Made by a program: the position numbers and the translations under genes. Source: Corynebacterium sp. J010B-136 (GTDB lineage: Bacteria > Actinomycetota > Actinomycetes > Mycobacteriales > Mycobacteriaceae). From it: a DNA stretch of 64,000 nucleotides. This document shows positions 35,989 to 44,392 of the stretch, one piece after another (position 1 is the first letter of the stretch; each line of letters starts with the position of its first letter). The stretch is taken from the NCBI RefSeq assembly GCF_002967075.1, contig NZ_PUGE01000004.1, positions 240,724-304,723 on the forward strand, in the 5' to 3' direction. Under the pieces are notes generated by a model. That model saw only the letters and a list, made by a program, of their open reading frames with translations. It did not search any database and was not told the DNA's origin.

Positions 35989-37089
35989 TTATCTGCCGCG
36001 CAACTTATCAATCGCGCTGCGGCCCAACTTCACACCTTCATCCGTCGGCAATGATTCTTCGTCGACCGTGACGGCACAATCACCAATGAGAAGTTCTGCA
36101 GCTGGGCTTCCTGCCTTTTCCGGCGTTGGAAGAGCCGAGCGCTTGATCAAGCCCAGGGCAATGGGGCCTAGTTCAAAGTCATCAATGATGGAACCGACAC
36201 GTCCAACGCGACGGCCACCGGAGGTGATATCAGCGCCGGTTGCTGGAAGCTCCGGAACCGAGCCATCAAGGTGCAAAAGTGTCAGGAGGCGAGGGGAACG
36301 GCCAAGGTTTTCTACGCGCGCAACGGTTTCTTGTCCGCGGTAGCAGCCCTTTTCCAAGTGGACTGTGCCAGGAATTTCCCCGCGTCCAATCCAGTGTGCA
36401 ATTTCGTGCGCAATGGATTTATCGTCCAAGTCCGCTGCCTTTTCTGGCTCGAGGTTACGCACGCGCTCAGCGGTATAAGCCATCAAACCAGCAGGCTTAA
36501 AACCAGCACTGATTAGTTCCTTAGCAACGTCTTTGAGCTGCTCGCGCGGAACCGCAATGTCGGTGCGCGGCGTCTGCGTCCAGTTGGGGACCTCGCGCAC
36601 AAATGCAGCAGATACTGCAACGCTATCAGGAAGCGTAGGATCTTGGCCTAATAAAGTGATGATGGCGAGGTCGGCTTCAGCTACCTCTACTTTTGACCAG
36701 AAGACCATCATGGTCAAAAACTTCAGGAAGGATTCAAATTCCGCGTCAGTGGTGTCGAGGTAAAAACCTTCCTCGGTGCGCACAACATCGGCGTAATGGA
36801 GAATGCGGCCTTGGATATCTAAGTCCAATGCGGCTGCTGAATAACCTGGTTCAACATTGTCTAGCTTTTGTGACAGCAGGTTATTTAAAAACTCTGGCGC
36901 ATCAGGGCCAATTACAGAGATAACTCGACGTTGCGAGCGATCTACCAGCACAGGGGTATCTAAATGAATTGCGCGTTGCTCAACTAGCGGGTCTCCGTAG
37001 TGCCACGCGACTCCCTGGGAGTCAATCAGCGTGTCATCTTGTACGGCTGCCGCACCCGGCAATTGCATCAGGGGCGAAGTATAACTCAC
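35989..37089 (-). CDS. ygfZ: YgfZ/GcvT-like folate-binding protein
   Basis: A 366-residue tetrahydrofolate-binding protein of the aminomethyltransferase fold, implicated in maturation of iron-sulfur enzymes. The YgfZ signature K-G-C-Y-x-G-Q-E is present as HLEKGCYRGQETVARVENLGRSPRLL, about residues 240-265; its Cys is the conserved functional residue. The N-terminal part has VISVIGPDAPEFLNNLLSQKL, typical of the family. Two close GTG starts (37089, 37095) are possible; 37089 gives the shorter usual N-terminus. It is divergent from pabC. From memory the order DUF3073-ygfZ-pabC is shared with mycobacteria. Confidence 0.85.
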   Translation of the reverse strand: MSYTSPLMQLPGAAAVQDDTLIDSQGVAWHYGDPLVEQRAIHLDTPVLVDRSQRRVISVIGPDAPEFLNNLLSQKLDNVEPGYSAAALDLDIQGRILHYADVVRTEEGFYLDTTDAEFESFLKFLTMMVFWSKVEVAEADLAIITLLGQDPTLPDSVAVSAAFVREVPNWTQTPRTDIAVPREQLKDVAKELISAGFKPAGLMAYTAERVRNLEPEKAADLDDKSIAHEIAHWIGRGEIPGTVHLEKGCYRGQETVARVENLGRSPRLLTLLHLDGSVPELPATGADITSGGRRVGRVGSIIDDFELGPIALGLIKRSALPTPEKAGSPAAELLIGDCAVTVDEESLPTDEGVKLGRSAIDKLRGR

Positions 37090-37197
37090 AAGCACCAGCG
37101 TACCCGTCTGCTTCGGGAAATGACACCCTTGCCCTTGTCTTGCCTATCCTTGGGGGAGATCAATGGTGAGTTACAAGACCAAACCGAACAAGCGAGG

Positions 37198-37210
37198 CAT
37201 AATCAAAACC
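37198..37210 (+). promoter_or_regulatory. Leaderless promoter of pabC
   Basis: CATAAT (37198-37203) is followed by 7 nt (CAAAACC) and ATG 37211. No Shine-Dalgarno sequence precedes this ATG, which is the start that fits the conserved protein. Confidence 0.5.
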
Positions 37211-38059
37211 ATGGTTTCACATAAGCCGGTTATCTTTGTCGTTGAACCTTTCGGCGGTTCGATTCGCTGGCATAATCCCTCCCTCCCACTCATTTATTGG
37301 GATGATTATGCTGTCACCCGTGGTGATGGCATCTTTGAGTCGATTCTCATTCGCGATGGTCAAGCCGCCAATTTAGAACGGCATGCGCACAGGTTTTGCA
37401 CCTCCGCGGAGGCACTAGGCTTGCCGGAACCCATTTTGGACTCGTGGATTAATGCCACCCAAGCGGCAATTGAAGAATTTGGGGAAGGGGAAGGCAAGTG
37501 CACGTGGACTTATTCTCGTGGACGTGCGTCAACCGGGATCCCCACCGCATGGGTGAGCATCCAGCCCATTTCCGATGTGGTACTTGCTCAGCGTGAGGAA
37601 GGCGTGCGAGTGATGTTGAGTGAGCGCGGATGGTCATTTCCTTCAGAGCTGCCGGCGAAGACACTCAACTACGCAGCGACGATGGCAACCTTGCGGTTGG
37701 CACGCGAGCGTGGATTTGATGATGTTATCTTTACCGACCCAGATGACGGTCACGTTCTAGAAGGCGCGACTTCGACAGTGGTCACGGTCAAAGGTGACAA
37801 GCTGCGCACGCCTTACGATGACACCATTTTGCCCGGCACCACCCAAGCCGCCCTTTTTGCCCATGCCGAAAGCCAGGGCTATCGCTGTAAGCAAAAGGTC
37901 ATCGATGTGGATTACCTTTTAGCAGCAGACTCCGTGTGGCTAGTCTCTTCTACGCGTGTGGCCGCACGGGTGCGCAGATTGGGCGAAGATAAATTAAAGG
38001 CTCCGGATAACGAGTACGAAATCCGAAGCCTTATTGATGCTGCAATGACGCGCGGTTAG
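37211..38059 (+). CDS. pabC: Aminodeoxychorismate lyase / branched-chain aminotransferase-fold protein
   Basis: A 282-residue fold-type IV PLP enzyme. YWDDYAVTRGDGIFESILIRDG is the N-terminal signature. The PLP lysine is in SELPAKTLNYAATMATLRLARE, and GATSTVVTVKGDKLRTPYDDTILPGTTQ is the typical C-terminal substrate region. In folate synthesis PabC releases p-aminobenzoate and pyruvate. A D-amino-acid or branched-chain aminotransferase is the alternative within this fold. Its neighbour YgfZ is folate-dependent, which supports PabC. The upstream part of the frame (from 37163) has no family similarity. Confidence 0.8.
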   Translation: MVSHKPVIFVVEPFGGSIRWHNPSLPLIYWDDYAVTRGDGIFESILIRDGQAANLERHAHRFCTSAEALGLPEPILDSWINATQAAIEEFGEGEGKCTWTYSRGRASTGIPTAWVSIQPISDVVLAQREEGVRVMLSERGWSFPSELPAKTLNYAATMATLRLARERGFDDVIFTDPDDGHVLEGATSTVVTVKGDKLRTPYDDTILPGTTQAALFAHAESQGYRCKQKVIDVDYLLAADSVWLVSSTRVAARVRRLGEDKLKAPDNEYEIRSLIDAAMTRG

Positions 38060-38077
38060 CGGGTAATACCGCTAACC
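38054..38077 (+). terminator. Hairpin between convergent pabC and nitrobindin genes
   Basis: GGTTAGCGG-GTAATA-CCGCTAACC, a perfect 9-bp stem with a 6-nt loop over the pabC stop codon. It is symmetric between convergent genes. There is no U-tract on the plus strand. Confidence 0.5.
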
Positions 38078-38095
38078 GGTGGTACAGCTAGCGGT

Positions 38096-38800
38096 TTAGC
38101 CTGCGACGCGGCGCAGCTCAGCAGACATGTATGGGCGCATCTCATCGTCGACTAGGCGCTCATCCACCCAGCCGAGGTTGTTATTAGGCATCAGACCGTA
38201 CATGCGCTTGCCCGGGCCGAGATTCTTCGGACCGGTTTCGGTGACCATGGTAGAAGCAGACTGCAGCTGCCATGCGCGTTCATTAAAGACCTCGCCGTAG
38301 AAGATCTCCACGATGCCGTTGGAGGAGGTATAAGTGACCTCAATTTCATCCTTGGCGGAGATACGCCAAAAACCGGATTCACGGACATAAGGTTCACCGG
38401 CGGTGCCTTCGGAATCAATCTTCCACGTACGTGAGCTAAAGGTGAGGTACTCGCCACCATCGTGGGCAACGACTAGTTGCTGGCCAAAGTGAAATTGCTT
38501 GCCTTCAGAATCGTGTGCCTCGCCTTCGCCTTGCCAAACGCCCACGAGTGGCAACAGGCCTAAGAGCGCATCATTGAGGGAAGGACCCTGACGCAGGTTA
38601 GCAGTATCGGACTCTAGTGGTTCATCGGCAAACTTAAACGCAGGAATGTTTTGGCCAGCAGCATCCTTCCACGCCTCTGCCGCCATGTTCACTGCTTCAT
38701 TGCCGTTGAGGCGACCGCTGGTGTTGGTGTTTGCAGCCAGTGCGTCAGCGGCAGAATCTGGAATATTCTGTGCTTTGTTTTCTGGGGTATTTTCGCTCAT
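38096..38800 (-). CDS. Nitrobindin / FABP-like DUF1794 beta-barrel protein
   Basis: A 234-residue protein. The C-terminal part of about 165 residues is a THAP4/nitrobindin-like barrel that opens LLGLLPLVGVWQGEGEAHDSEGKQFHFGQQLVV, with the family GxWxGxGx motif. FWRISAKDEIEVTYTSSNGIVEIFYGEV and RMYGLMPNNNLGWVDERLVDDEMRPYMSAEL follow. The N-terminal 70 residues are low in complexity. Actinobacterial members bind heme or fatty-acid-like ligands, and nitric-oxide chemistry has been proposed. Rv0813c is the recalled M. tuberculosis counterpart in the same context. A TAGGCT box ends 8 nt before the ATG. Confidence 0.82.
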   Translation of the reverse strand: MSENTPENKAQNIPDSAADALAANTNTSGRLNGNEAVNMAAEAWKDAAGQNIPAFKFADEPLESDTANLRQGPSLNDALLGLLPLVGVWQGEGEAHDSEGKQFHFGQQLVVAHDGGEYLTFSSRTWKIDSEGTAGEPYVRESGFWRISAKDEIEVTYTSSNGIVEIFYGEVFNERAWQLQSASTMVTETGPKNLGPGKRMYGLMPNNNLGWVDERLVDDEMRPYMSAELRRVAG

Positions 38801-38859
38801 GGTGCACCAGCCTAGTCGGATTAGCCGAGTGGTTATTAATCCTCACTGATAAAAAGCGA

Positions 38860-38872
38860 TAAACTGGCGCGT
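38860..38872 (+). promoter_or_regulatory. Leaderless promoter of the lipid kinase gene
   Basis: TAAACT (38860-38865) is followed by 7 nt (GGCGCGT) and GTG 38873. No Shine-Dalgarno sequence is visible. Confidence 0.45.
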
Positions 38873-39910
38873 GTGCGCGCATTAATGATCTTGAACCCGA
38901 ACTCAACGACTCAATCTAGCGAATTGCTCCGCGAAATCCTGCCTGCTCTTTTCGCAATTGAGCGGTTGAGTTTATTTGTGCGCTTTACCCAGCATCCCAA
39001 ACATGCTGAGGAGATGGTTTCGGGGCTAACGCGCAAAGACTTTGACTTGATCATCGTGTTGGGTGGGGATGGAACAGTCAACGAAGTCATCAATGGGCTT
39101 TTAGGTTCTGCGGAGACCGAAAACCCGCATCCTGCGACTTTGCCCAAGTTGGCTGTGATTCCTACTGGCTCGGCCAATGTCTTGGCACGCGCACTCGGCT
39201 TTTCGGCGGACCCAGTAGAAGCCGTGCACGTGCTTGCCCGCCTCATTGAAAAAGATATCTCACGCACGATATGCCTAGGCACGTGGAATAAGCGGTGGTT
39301 TGGGGTCAACGCGGGCTTTGGACTTGATGCTGATGTGCTGGCGCAAGTGGATCGTGTACGTGAGCAAGGATTTGCCGCCACGCCCTTTCGCTACATGATG
39401 GTGACCGCGCGCGCAGTATTGCGTGCCCGGAAGAACCCACCGAAGATCAACGTTTCCGCGACTTCTCGCCAGGGCGAAGAAATTCTCCTTGATGAGGTAC
39501 CAGTTTTACTGGCATCGAATACCAACCCGTGGACATTCCTAGGGCCGCTGCCTGTAGGAACCAACCCCGCGAACTCTTTCGACGAGGGCTTGAGCCTTTT
39601 CGGAGTTACCGATATCTCCGGCTTTGGCGGGTTAATCGGAGTCTTGCGCCTTTTCGGTGTGGACAACCAGAAAGTCCTCAGCCGTATCTCGAGTGCTCGA
39701 ATCATTAACTTCGATTCCGCCAGCACCGCAACTTTAAGCTGCCCCACTCCACATCGCTTCCAAGCTGATGGCGAATCCGAAGGCAAACTAACGAAAGTCG
39801 TGTTGCGGTCTGTACCCGATGCGGTCGAGATTTATGCACCACGCTCCGCTCGTGCAGTCCATGAGCGCTCATTACGCGAGATGGTGCGCGACTTCATCCG
39901 CGTCTTCTAA
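38873..39910 (+). CDS. Diacylglycerol/sphingosine kinase-family lipid kinase
   Basis: A 345-residue ATP-dependent lipid kinase of the DagK/YegS family. The catalytic-domain signature is LIIVLGGDGTVNEVINGLLG near residue 65, and the second site is LAVIPTGSANVLARALGFS. The C-terminal accessory domain has VLLASNTNPWTFLGPLPVGTNPANSFDEGLSLF. Diacylglycerol is the likely substrate, giving phosphatidic acid; in mycobacteria related proteins act in phospholipid or PIM metabolism. The start is GTG 38873 with a leaderless -10 box. The adjacent gene encodes an LmeA-like lipid-binding protein, so a lipid-related pair is plausible. Confidence 0.83.
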   Translation: MRALMILNPNSTTQSSELLREILPALFAIERLSLFVRFTQHPKHAEEMVSGLTRKDFDLIIVLGGDGTVNEVINGLLGSAETENPHPATLPKLAVIPTGSANVLARALGFSADPVEAVHVLARLIEKDISRTICLGTWNKRWFGVNAGFGLDADVLAQVDRVREQGFAATPFRYMMVTARAVLRARKNPPKINVSATSRQGEEILLDEVPVLLASNTNPWTFLGPLPVGTNPANSFDEGLSLFGVTDISGFGGLIGVLRLFGVDNQKVLSRISSARIINFDSASTATLSCPTPHRFQADGESEGKLTKVVLRSVPDAVEIYAPRSARAVHERSLREMVRDFIRVF

Positions 39911-39919
39911 TTCATGGGG

Positions 39920-40765
39920 TTAGTTCTCGCGCCCTTCACTGTCATAGCGGCCATCAATTTCGACAGGGGATAGCTGGGAGACTTCTAGCGTGGTGTTGCG
40001 GTGCTGGGTTTCAAAAGTAATCGACCCTCCCTGCAGCCGTACCGCGGTCGCTTGTGCTGAAAGCGGCAATTGACGGGTATCTAGGCTGTAGCTAAACGCC
40101 TGGGCGACCTTGTCATTTTCAGGATTGACGGGAGTCATGATGAATTTTTCATCGATAAGCCGAAGCGTAACTTCTACTGACGTCGAGTCTTCATCGCCAG
40201 GCAAGGTGCCTTCTAGCACCGCTTCCGCCGAGGTGCCTGAGGTGGGCGAGATATTTTTAGGATTGGCAATCTGCAAGTCATTAATGCCCATCAAACGGCC
40301 CAAAGAAACCGCATCCACGGAAATCGCCCGCGACCACGTAGAGACTTTTGCGCCAGTGAAATTGCCGCTAAATAGCTGCTCGGGCGTTACTTGCACATCC
40401 CGCAAAGTGGTTGAAGCATTAACCAGACCTAGCCGCGGAACCTCAATATCAAGCGCGTTGACCTCCATCAATGGAATCTCGTGGTCAGGTAAAACGGCAG
40501 CACCCAAATATGGCATTCCACCGATGTAGACCTGCGGGGTATTTTCTAGCTGAGCCTCGGACTTCACTTGTTGCGCCAAGGTGTGCTCTGCATGCATGGC
40601 GAATCCGGTATCAATTGCGCCCAGTACTACCACTGTGGCCACGATGCCTGCGCCGATTTTCAACGGCCGAGCAAAGCGTGCCGGGATGGTCACGGTTGCC
40701 TTCGTAGTGCTGCTGACCAAGGCGTCCGAGTCAGGGGCATTCGAGACAGTTAGGGCTTCGCTCAC
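39920..40765 (-). CDS. LmeA-like DUF2993 phospholipid-binding protein
   Basis: A 281-residue membrane-anchored protein. One hydrophobic segment (about residues 36-56, IGAGIVATVVVLGAIDTGFAM) is followed by a DUF2993 domain. The first core motif is LAQQVKSEAQLENTPQVYIGGMPYLGAAVLPDHEIPLMEVNALDIEV, matching the LmeA layout. LmeA of mycobacteria binds phospholipid and phosphatidylinositol and is needed for lipomannan elongation, and the homologue lies near mshD there. AAGGAT precedes the GTG start at 40765. It ends 9 bp from the convergent kinase gene. Confidence 0.75.
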   Translation of the reverse strand: MSEALTVSNAPDSDALVSSTTKATVTIPARFARPLKIGAGIVATVVVLGAIDTGFAMHAEHTLAQQVKSEAQLENTPQVYIGGMPYLGAAVLPDHEIPLMEVNALDIEVPRLGLVNASTTLRDVQVTPEQLFSGNFTGAKVSTWSRAISVDAVSLGRLMGINDLQIANPKNISPTSGTSAEAVLEGTLPGDEDSTSVEVTLRLIDEKFIMTPVNPENDKVAQAFSYSLDTRQLPLSAQATAVRLQGGSITFETQHRNTTLEVSQLSPVEIDGRYDSEGREN

Positions 40766-40826
40766 GATGAAATCCTTAGCTAGATGGTGCGATAGTTAAA
40801 AGCTTACTAACCCACGGGCGAATCAC

Positions 40827-40838
40827 TAGGGTGGGGAT
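40827..40838 (+). promoter_or_regulatory. Leaderless promoter of mshD
   Basis: TAGGGT (40827-40832), a common corynebacterial -10 form, is followed by 6 nt (GGGGAT) and ATG 40839. Confidence 0.45.
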
Positions 40839-41756
40839 ATGACTTTTAACGTGCAAAACATCTCTATTTCTGACAATCCGGAGCTTGCCGCAGCAGTTGA
40901 GGCCGCGGCTGCAGAAACCAGCAAGCACGATGGCATTGATCCATTTTCGGAACAGTTTCTTTTTGGACTGCGGGATGCGCGGCTAAACCACCAACATTGG
41001 ATTATTGAGTCTGCAGGAAAAGTTGAAGCAATTGCCGCAAGCGATGGCAGCAGTGCAGAGCTATTTGTTGTTCCTGACGCACGCCAGCAAGGCCGCGGTA
41101 CTGCGTTGTTGGATGCTATTTTGCCGACGCCGGTGTGGGCACATGGCAACTTTGACGGTGCACAAGCTTTGGCGAAGGCAAAGGACTTGCGCATTACCCG
41201 TCACTTACTGGTGATGTCCATTGAAGATGATGCTCTAAAGGCTGCGGCACAGAAACCACAAACAGAATTAGTGGTAGCAAACTATGCACAATCCGTTGAA
41301 CGTTTTGGCAAAGAACACGTGGAGAAGCAGTGGTTGAAATCCAATAACCAGGCATTTTCTTGGCACCCAGAACAAGGCGGCTGGGATATTGAACGCCTGC
41401 ACCGCGGCATGGAGCCTAATTGGTTTGATGAAGACGACGTCATCTTCTTCTGGGGTGTGCCAGCAGATGCTGCTCAACAATTACCGGAAATGGCTGGTTT
41501 TCACTGGACGAAGTGGCACGATGAGGTATCGCCAGGCTTTGGCGAGGTATACGTGGTGGGCTTGTCAGATGACTACCGCGGACGCCGTTTAGGTGGGCCA
41601 TTGCTTAATGCTGGTTTGCAGCGCATGGTGGAAAAAGGTGCCACCCGCGTCATCTTGTACGTCGAGGCTGATAATGAGCCAGCAGTCAAGGCTTATGAGC
41701 GTTTGGGCTTCGAAATTGCCGAAAATCACGTGGTTTATGAGATCTCCGATAAGTAG
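40839..41756 (+). CDS. mshD: Mycothiol synthase MshD
   Basis: A 305-residue enzyme for the last step of mycothiol synthesis: acetyl transfer to the cysteine amine of Cys-GlcN-Ins. It has two tandem GNAT domains. The C-terminal one is the active one: GEVYVVGLSDDYRGRRLGGPLLNAGLQRMVEKGATRVILYVEADNEPAVKAYERLGFEI. The N-terminal half retains a degraded GNAT motif, LFVVPDARQQGRGTALL. Mycothiol is restricted to actinobacteria, which supports the taxonomic call. Rv0819 is the recalled M. tuberculosis counterpart. pstS follows 248 bp later with its own regulatory region. Confidence 0.92.
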   Translation: MTFNVQNISISDNPELAAAVEAAAAETSKHDGIDPFSEQFLFGLRDARLNHQHWIIESAGKVEAIAASDGSSAELFVVPDARQQGRGTALLDAILPTPVWAHGNFDGAQALAKAKDLRITRHLLVMSIEDDALKAAAQKPQTELVVANYAQSVERFGKEHVEKQWLKSNNQAFSWHPEQGGWDIERLHRGMEPNWFDEDDVIFFWGVPADAAQQLPEMAGFHWTKWHDEVSPGFGEVYVVGLSDDYRGRRLGGPLLNAGLQRMVEKGATRVILYVEADNEPAVKAYERLGFEIAENHVVYEISDK

Positions 41757-41796
41757 GAAGAGATCTAGTGATGAGATTCACGGGAGAAATTGCCTA

Positions 41797-41815
41797 AGTT
41801 AACCATTTGTTAACC
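41797..41815 (+). promoter_or_regulatory. Candidate PhoR box upstream of pstS
   Basis: Two 8-bp direct repeats with a 3-bp spacer, AGTTAACC-ATT-TGTTAACC, lie about 190-208 bp before the pstS start. A third GTTAACC (41832-41838) and a degenerate GTTAGCA (41851) follow. The C. glutamicum PhoR site is remembered as loosely conserved 8-bp direct repeats about 190-200 bp from the pstS start. The match in spacing and distance is by eye. Confidence 0.55.
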
Positions 41816-42004
41816 GGAAGGCACTATTGCGGTTAACCCTCGACCGATAGGTTAGCAACTCGTGAGCACAACAGCCTGAGATTCGGCTGCTTAAAACATC
41901 TGAAAGATTTCCCAAAAATCTCCACAGAAGCTAGGCGGTAAAGGGCTTGAATGTGCTCGGACAATCAAAGAAATTCCCCTAAAATTAACCGGAAAGGTTT
42001 CCCC

Positions 42005-43123
42005 GTGATTCGCAACTTTAAGCGCTCCGCTGCCATCATCGGTGCCGTCGCAGCTTCCTCTGTCGCACTGGTAGCTTGCTCTGATTCCGCAGATGATTCT
42101 GCAAACGGCGGCGAAGCAGCAGCAGAGCTGCCTGGCGGTTACGCGCTCTCTGGCGCTACCGGCGGCCTAGTTGCTGAAGGTGCATCCTCTCAGCAAAACG
42201 CCATGGACTATTTCGGTGCGATGTACCAGGAAACCACTGGTGGCGACGCTTACTTGGAGTACAACCCAACTGGTTCCGGTTCCGGCCGTACCAACTTCGT
42301 CGCTGGCCAGGTAGTCTTTGCTGGCTCTGACTCCCCACTGGAGGACGACCAGGTAGACGCAGCTGCAGAGCGCTGTGGCGGCAACGATGCATGGCACCTG
42401 CCATTCGTTATTGGCCCAGTTGCAATCGCCTACAACCTTGAGGGCGTTGAAGAGTCCATCAACCTGAGCGCCGAAACCCTGGGCAAGATTTTCGCTGGCG
42501 ACATCACCAAGTGGAACGATGACGCAATCGCTGCTGAGAACGAAGGCGTTGAACTGCCAGATACTGACATCTCCGTGGTTTACCGTTCCGACGAGTCCGG
42601 TACCTCTGACAACTTCCAGAAGTTCCTCAGCGCTTCCACCGGTGACTGGGAAGGTGAAGGCACCAACTTCCCAACCGCAGTTGGTGAAGGCGCAAACGGT
42701 TCTTCCGGTGTTGCTACCCAGGTTCAGCAGATCAACGGTGGCATCACCTACGTTGAGCACTCTCACGCAGCAGACTCCGGTCTGGGCATTGCGAACATCG
42801 ACTTCGGCAACGGCCCAACCGAGCTGAACGAAGAGTCCGTTGGTGCGGCACTTGAGGCTATGGAGTTCACCACCGAGGGCAACGACATGGTTGTTGACAC
42901 CGATGCACTCTTCGCTTCCGATGCAGGCTACCCACTCATCCTGACCACCTACGAGATTGTTTGCTCCGGTGGCTACAGCGAAGATGAGGCAAACTTGGTC
43001 AAGGACTTCCTGATGACCGCACTGGCTTACCAGGATGAGGGCCTGTCTGAGGCTGGCCACATTCCAGTAACCGGTGGCCACTACGACCGCCTCGTTGAGG
43101 CTGTTGAAGCAATCAACAGCTAA
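42005..43123 (+). CDS. pstS: Phosphate ABC transporter substrate-binding lipoprotein PstS
   Basis: A 372-residue exported phosphate-binding lipoprotein. The signal peptide ends in the lipobox VALVAC, with lipidated Cys near residue 25. The binding domain shows LVAEGASSQQNAMDYFG, NPTGSGSGRTNFVAG, FAGSDSPLEDDQV and VYRSDESGTSDNFQKFL, the residues that grip phosphate. Start GTG 42005 has GGAAAGG upstream; the open frame extends to 41951 without a signal-like N-terminus. It delivers phosphate to PstCAB. The gene for the permease is separated by about 180 bp with a stable hairpin, so PstS may be made in excess. PhoR activation is inferred. Confidence 0.95.
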   Translation: MIRNFKRSAAIIGAVAASSVALVACSDSADDSANGGEAAAELPGGYALSGATGGLVAEGASSQQNAMDYFGAMYQETTGGDAYLEYNPTGSGSGRTNFVAGQVVFAGSDSPLEDDQVDAAAERCGGNDAWHLPFVIGPVAIAYNLEGVEESINLSAETLGKIFAGDITKWNDDAIAAENEGVELPDTDISVVYRSDESGTSDNFQKFLSASTGDWEGEGTNFPTAVGEGANGSSGVATQVQQINGGITYVEHSHAADSGLGIANIDFGNGPTELNEESVGAALEAMEFTTEGNDMVVDTDALFASDAGYPLILTTYEIVCSGGYSEDEANLVKDFLMTALAYQDEGLSEAGHIPVTGGHYDRLVEAVEAINS

Positions 43124-43185
43124 TCTAATGGTTGTTCTACGAACAACGTGTACTTCCTAAATTCTCAGGAAATTGGGGAAGTGCA

Positions 43186-43244
43186 ACGCCCCCGCTGGCT
43201 TGTATGGTGTGTTTAAGACACTCCTGAATGCCTCCCGGGGGCGT
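43186..43244 (+). promoter_or_regulatory. Hairpin in the pstS-pstC spacer
   Basis: ACGCCCCCG (43186-43194) pairs with CGGGGGCGT (43236-43244), a perfect 9-bp GC-rich stem around a 41-nt loop that has its own GTGT/ACAC pairing. There is no U-tract. It may protect the pstS mRNA end or attenuate transcription into pstCAB. Confidence 0.55.
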
Positions 43245-43307
43245 CGCGCCGCGTAGGCGGTGACTGTGACCAATAATAAAATCCATGAAGTTGAAGGGCT
43301 GCGCCAT

Positions 43308-44378
43308 ATGGCTGACTACAACTCGACCTCGGGCGACCACGTCAAACTGGAAGATAACCGAACCGTTGATACCCATCCGGTGACTGTAAACTCCAGCGGT
43401 GCCGCGGCACCTGCAGGTGTAGATAACGGTGCCACTCCGAAAGCCGTTCGTCGCATCGGCGACCGCGTTTTCGAAACGCTATCCACTGCATCCGCAACAC
43501 TGATTACGGTATTCATTGCCGCCATCGGTATCTTCCTTGTCCTCCGTGCAATTCCTGCACTTAACCGAAACGCCAACGGATTCCTAGGATTCTTTACGTA
43601 CACCGATACGTGGAATACCTCCGATGTTGAGAACATGTACTTCGGCATTCCGAACCTGTTCGCAGCAACCGTCATGATGTCAGTCTTGGCGTTGATCATT
43701 GCTATGCCGATTGCCCTCGGCGTTGCGATCTTCTTGTCCAACTACGCACCAAAATCGATCGTTAAGCCAATGGGCTACTTGGTCGACATGCTGGCTGCAG
43801 TTCCTTCCATCGTTTACGGCCTGTGGGGCTGGTTGGTGCTTGGCCCATTCCTATCTGGCTTCTACAAGTGGATTGAGAGCTGGGGCAGCGGCTTCTTCCT
43901 CTTTGCGACCTACAGCAACAGCCCATCGTTTGAAACCGGACGTAACCTGTTTACCGGTGGCATTGTTCTTGCAATCATGATTTTGCCAATCATCGCCGCA
44001 ACTACACGTGAAATCTTCGTGCAGACGCCTAAGGGGCAGGTCGAATCCGCATTGGCTCTCGGCGCTACCCGCTGGGAAGTTGTGCGCATGACCGTGCTGC
44101 CTTTCGGTATGTCCGGCTACATCTCCGGTTCGATGCTCGGCTTGGGCCGCGCACTTGGTGAAACCATGGCGCTCTACATGGTGGTTTCCCCATCGACCGC
44201 ATTCCGCGGTTCGTTATTTGACGGTGGTACGACATTTGCAACTGCAATTGCGAACGCGGCACCGGAATTTAATAACGACATTAAGGCAGGCGCTTATATT
44301 GCTGCCGGCCTAGTCCTGTTCCTCTTGACCTTCGTGGTCAACGCGATTGCCCGCTCGATTGTTGCGGGCAAGAAATAG
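43308..44378 (+). CDS. pstC: Phosphate ABC transporter permease PstC
   Basis: A 356-residue inner-membrane permease with about six helices after a hydrophilic N-terminus of about 48 residues. Signatures: VDMLAAVPSIVYGLWGW and ALALGATRWEVVRMTVLPFGMSGYISGSMLGLGRALGETMAL, which contains the EAA loop that docks on PstB. ATG 43308 has GAAGGG upstream; GTG 43260 or 43266 would add 14-16 residues and cannot be excluded. It forms the channel with PstA. pstA starts 14 bp after its stop. Confidence 0.93.
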   Translation: MADYNSTSGDHVKLEDNRTVDTHPVTVNSSGAAAPAGVDNGATPKAVRRIGDRVFETLSTASATLITVFIAAIGIFLVLRAIPALNRNANGFLGFFTYTDTWNTSDVENMYFGIPNLFAATVMMSVLALIIAMPIALGVAIFLSNYAPKSIVKPMGYLVDMLAAVPSIVYGLWGWLVLGPFLSGFYKWIESWGSGFFLFATYSNSPSFETGRNLFTGGIVLAIMILPIIAATTREIFVQTPKGQVESALALGATRWEVVRMTVLPFGMSGYISGSMLGLGRALGETMALYMVVSPSTAFRGSLFDGGTTFATAIANAAPEFNNDIKAGAYIAAGLVLFLLTFVVNAIARSIVAGKK

Positions 44379-44392
44379 GGAGGTTGTAAAAA

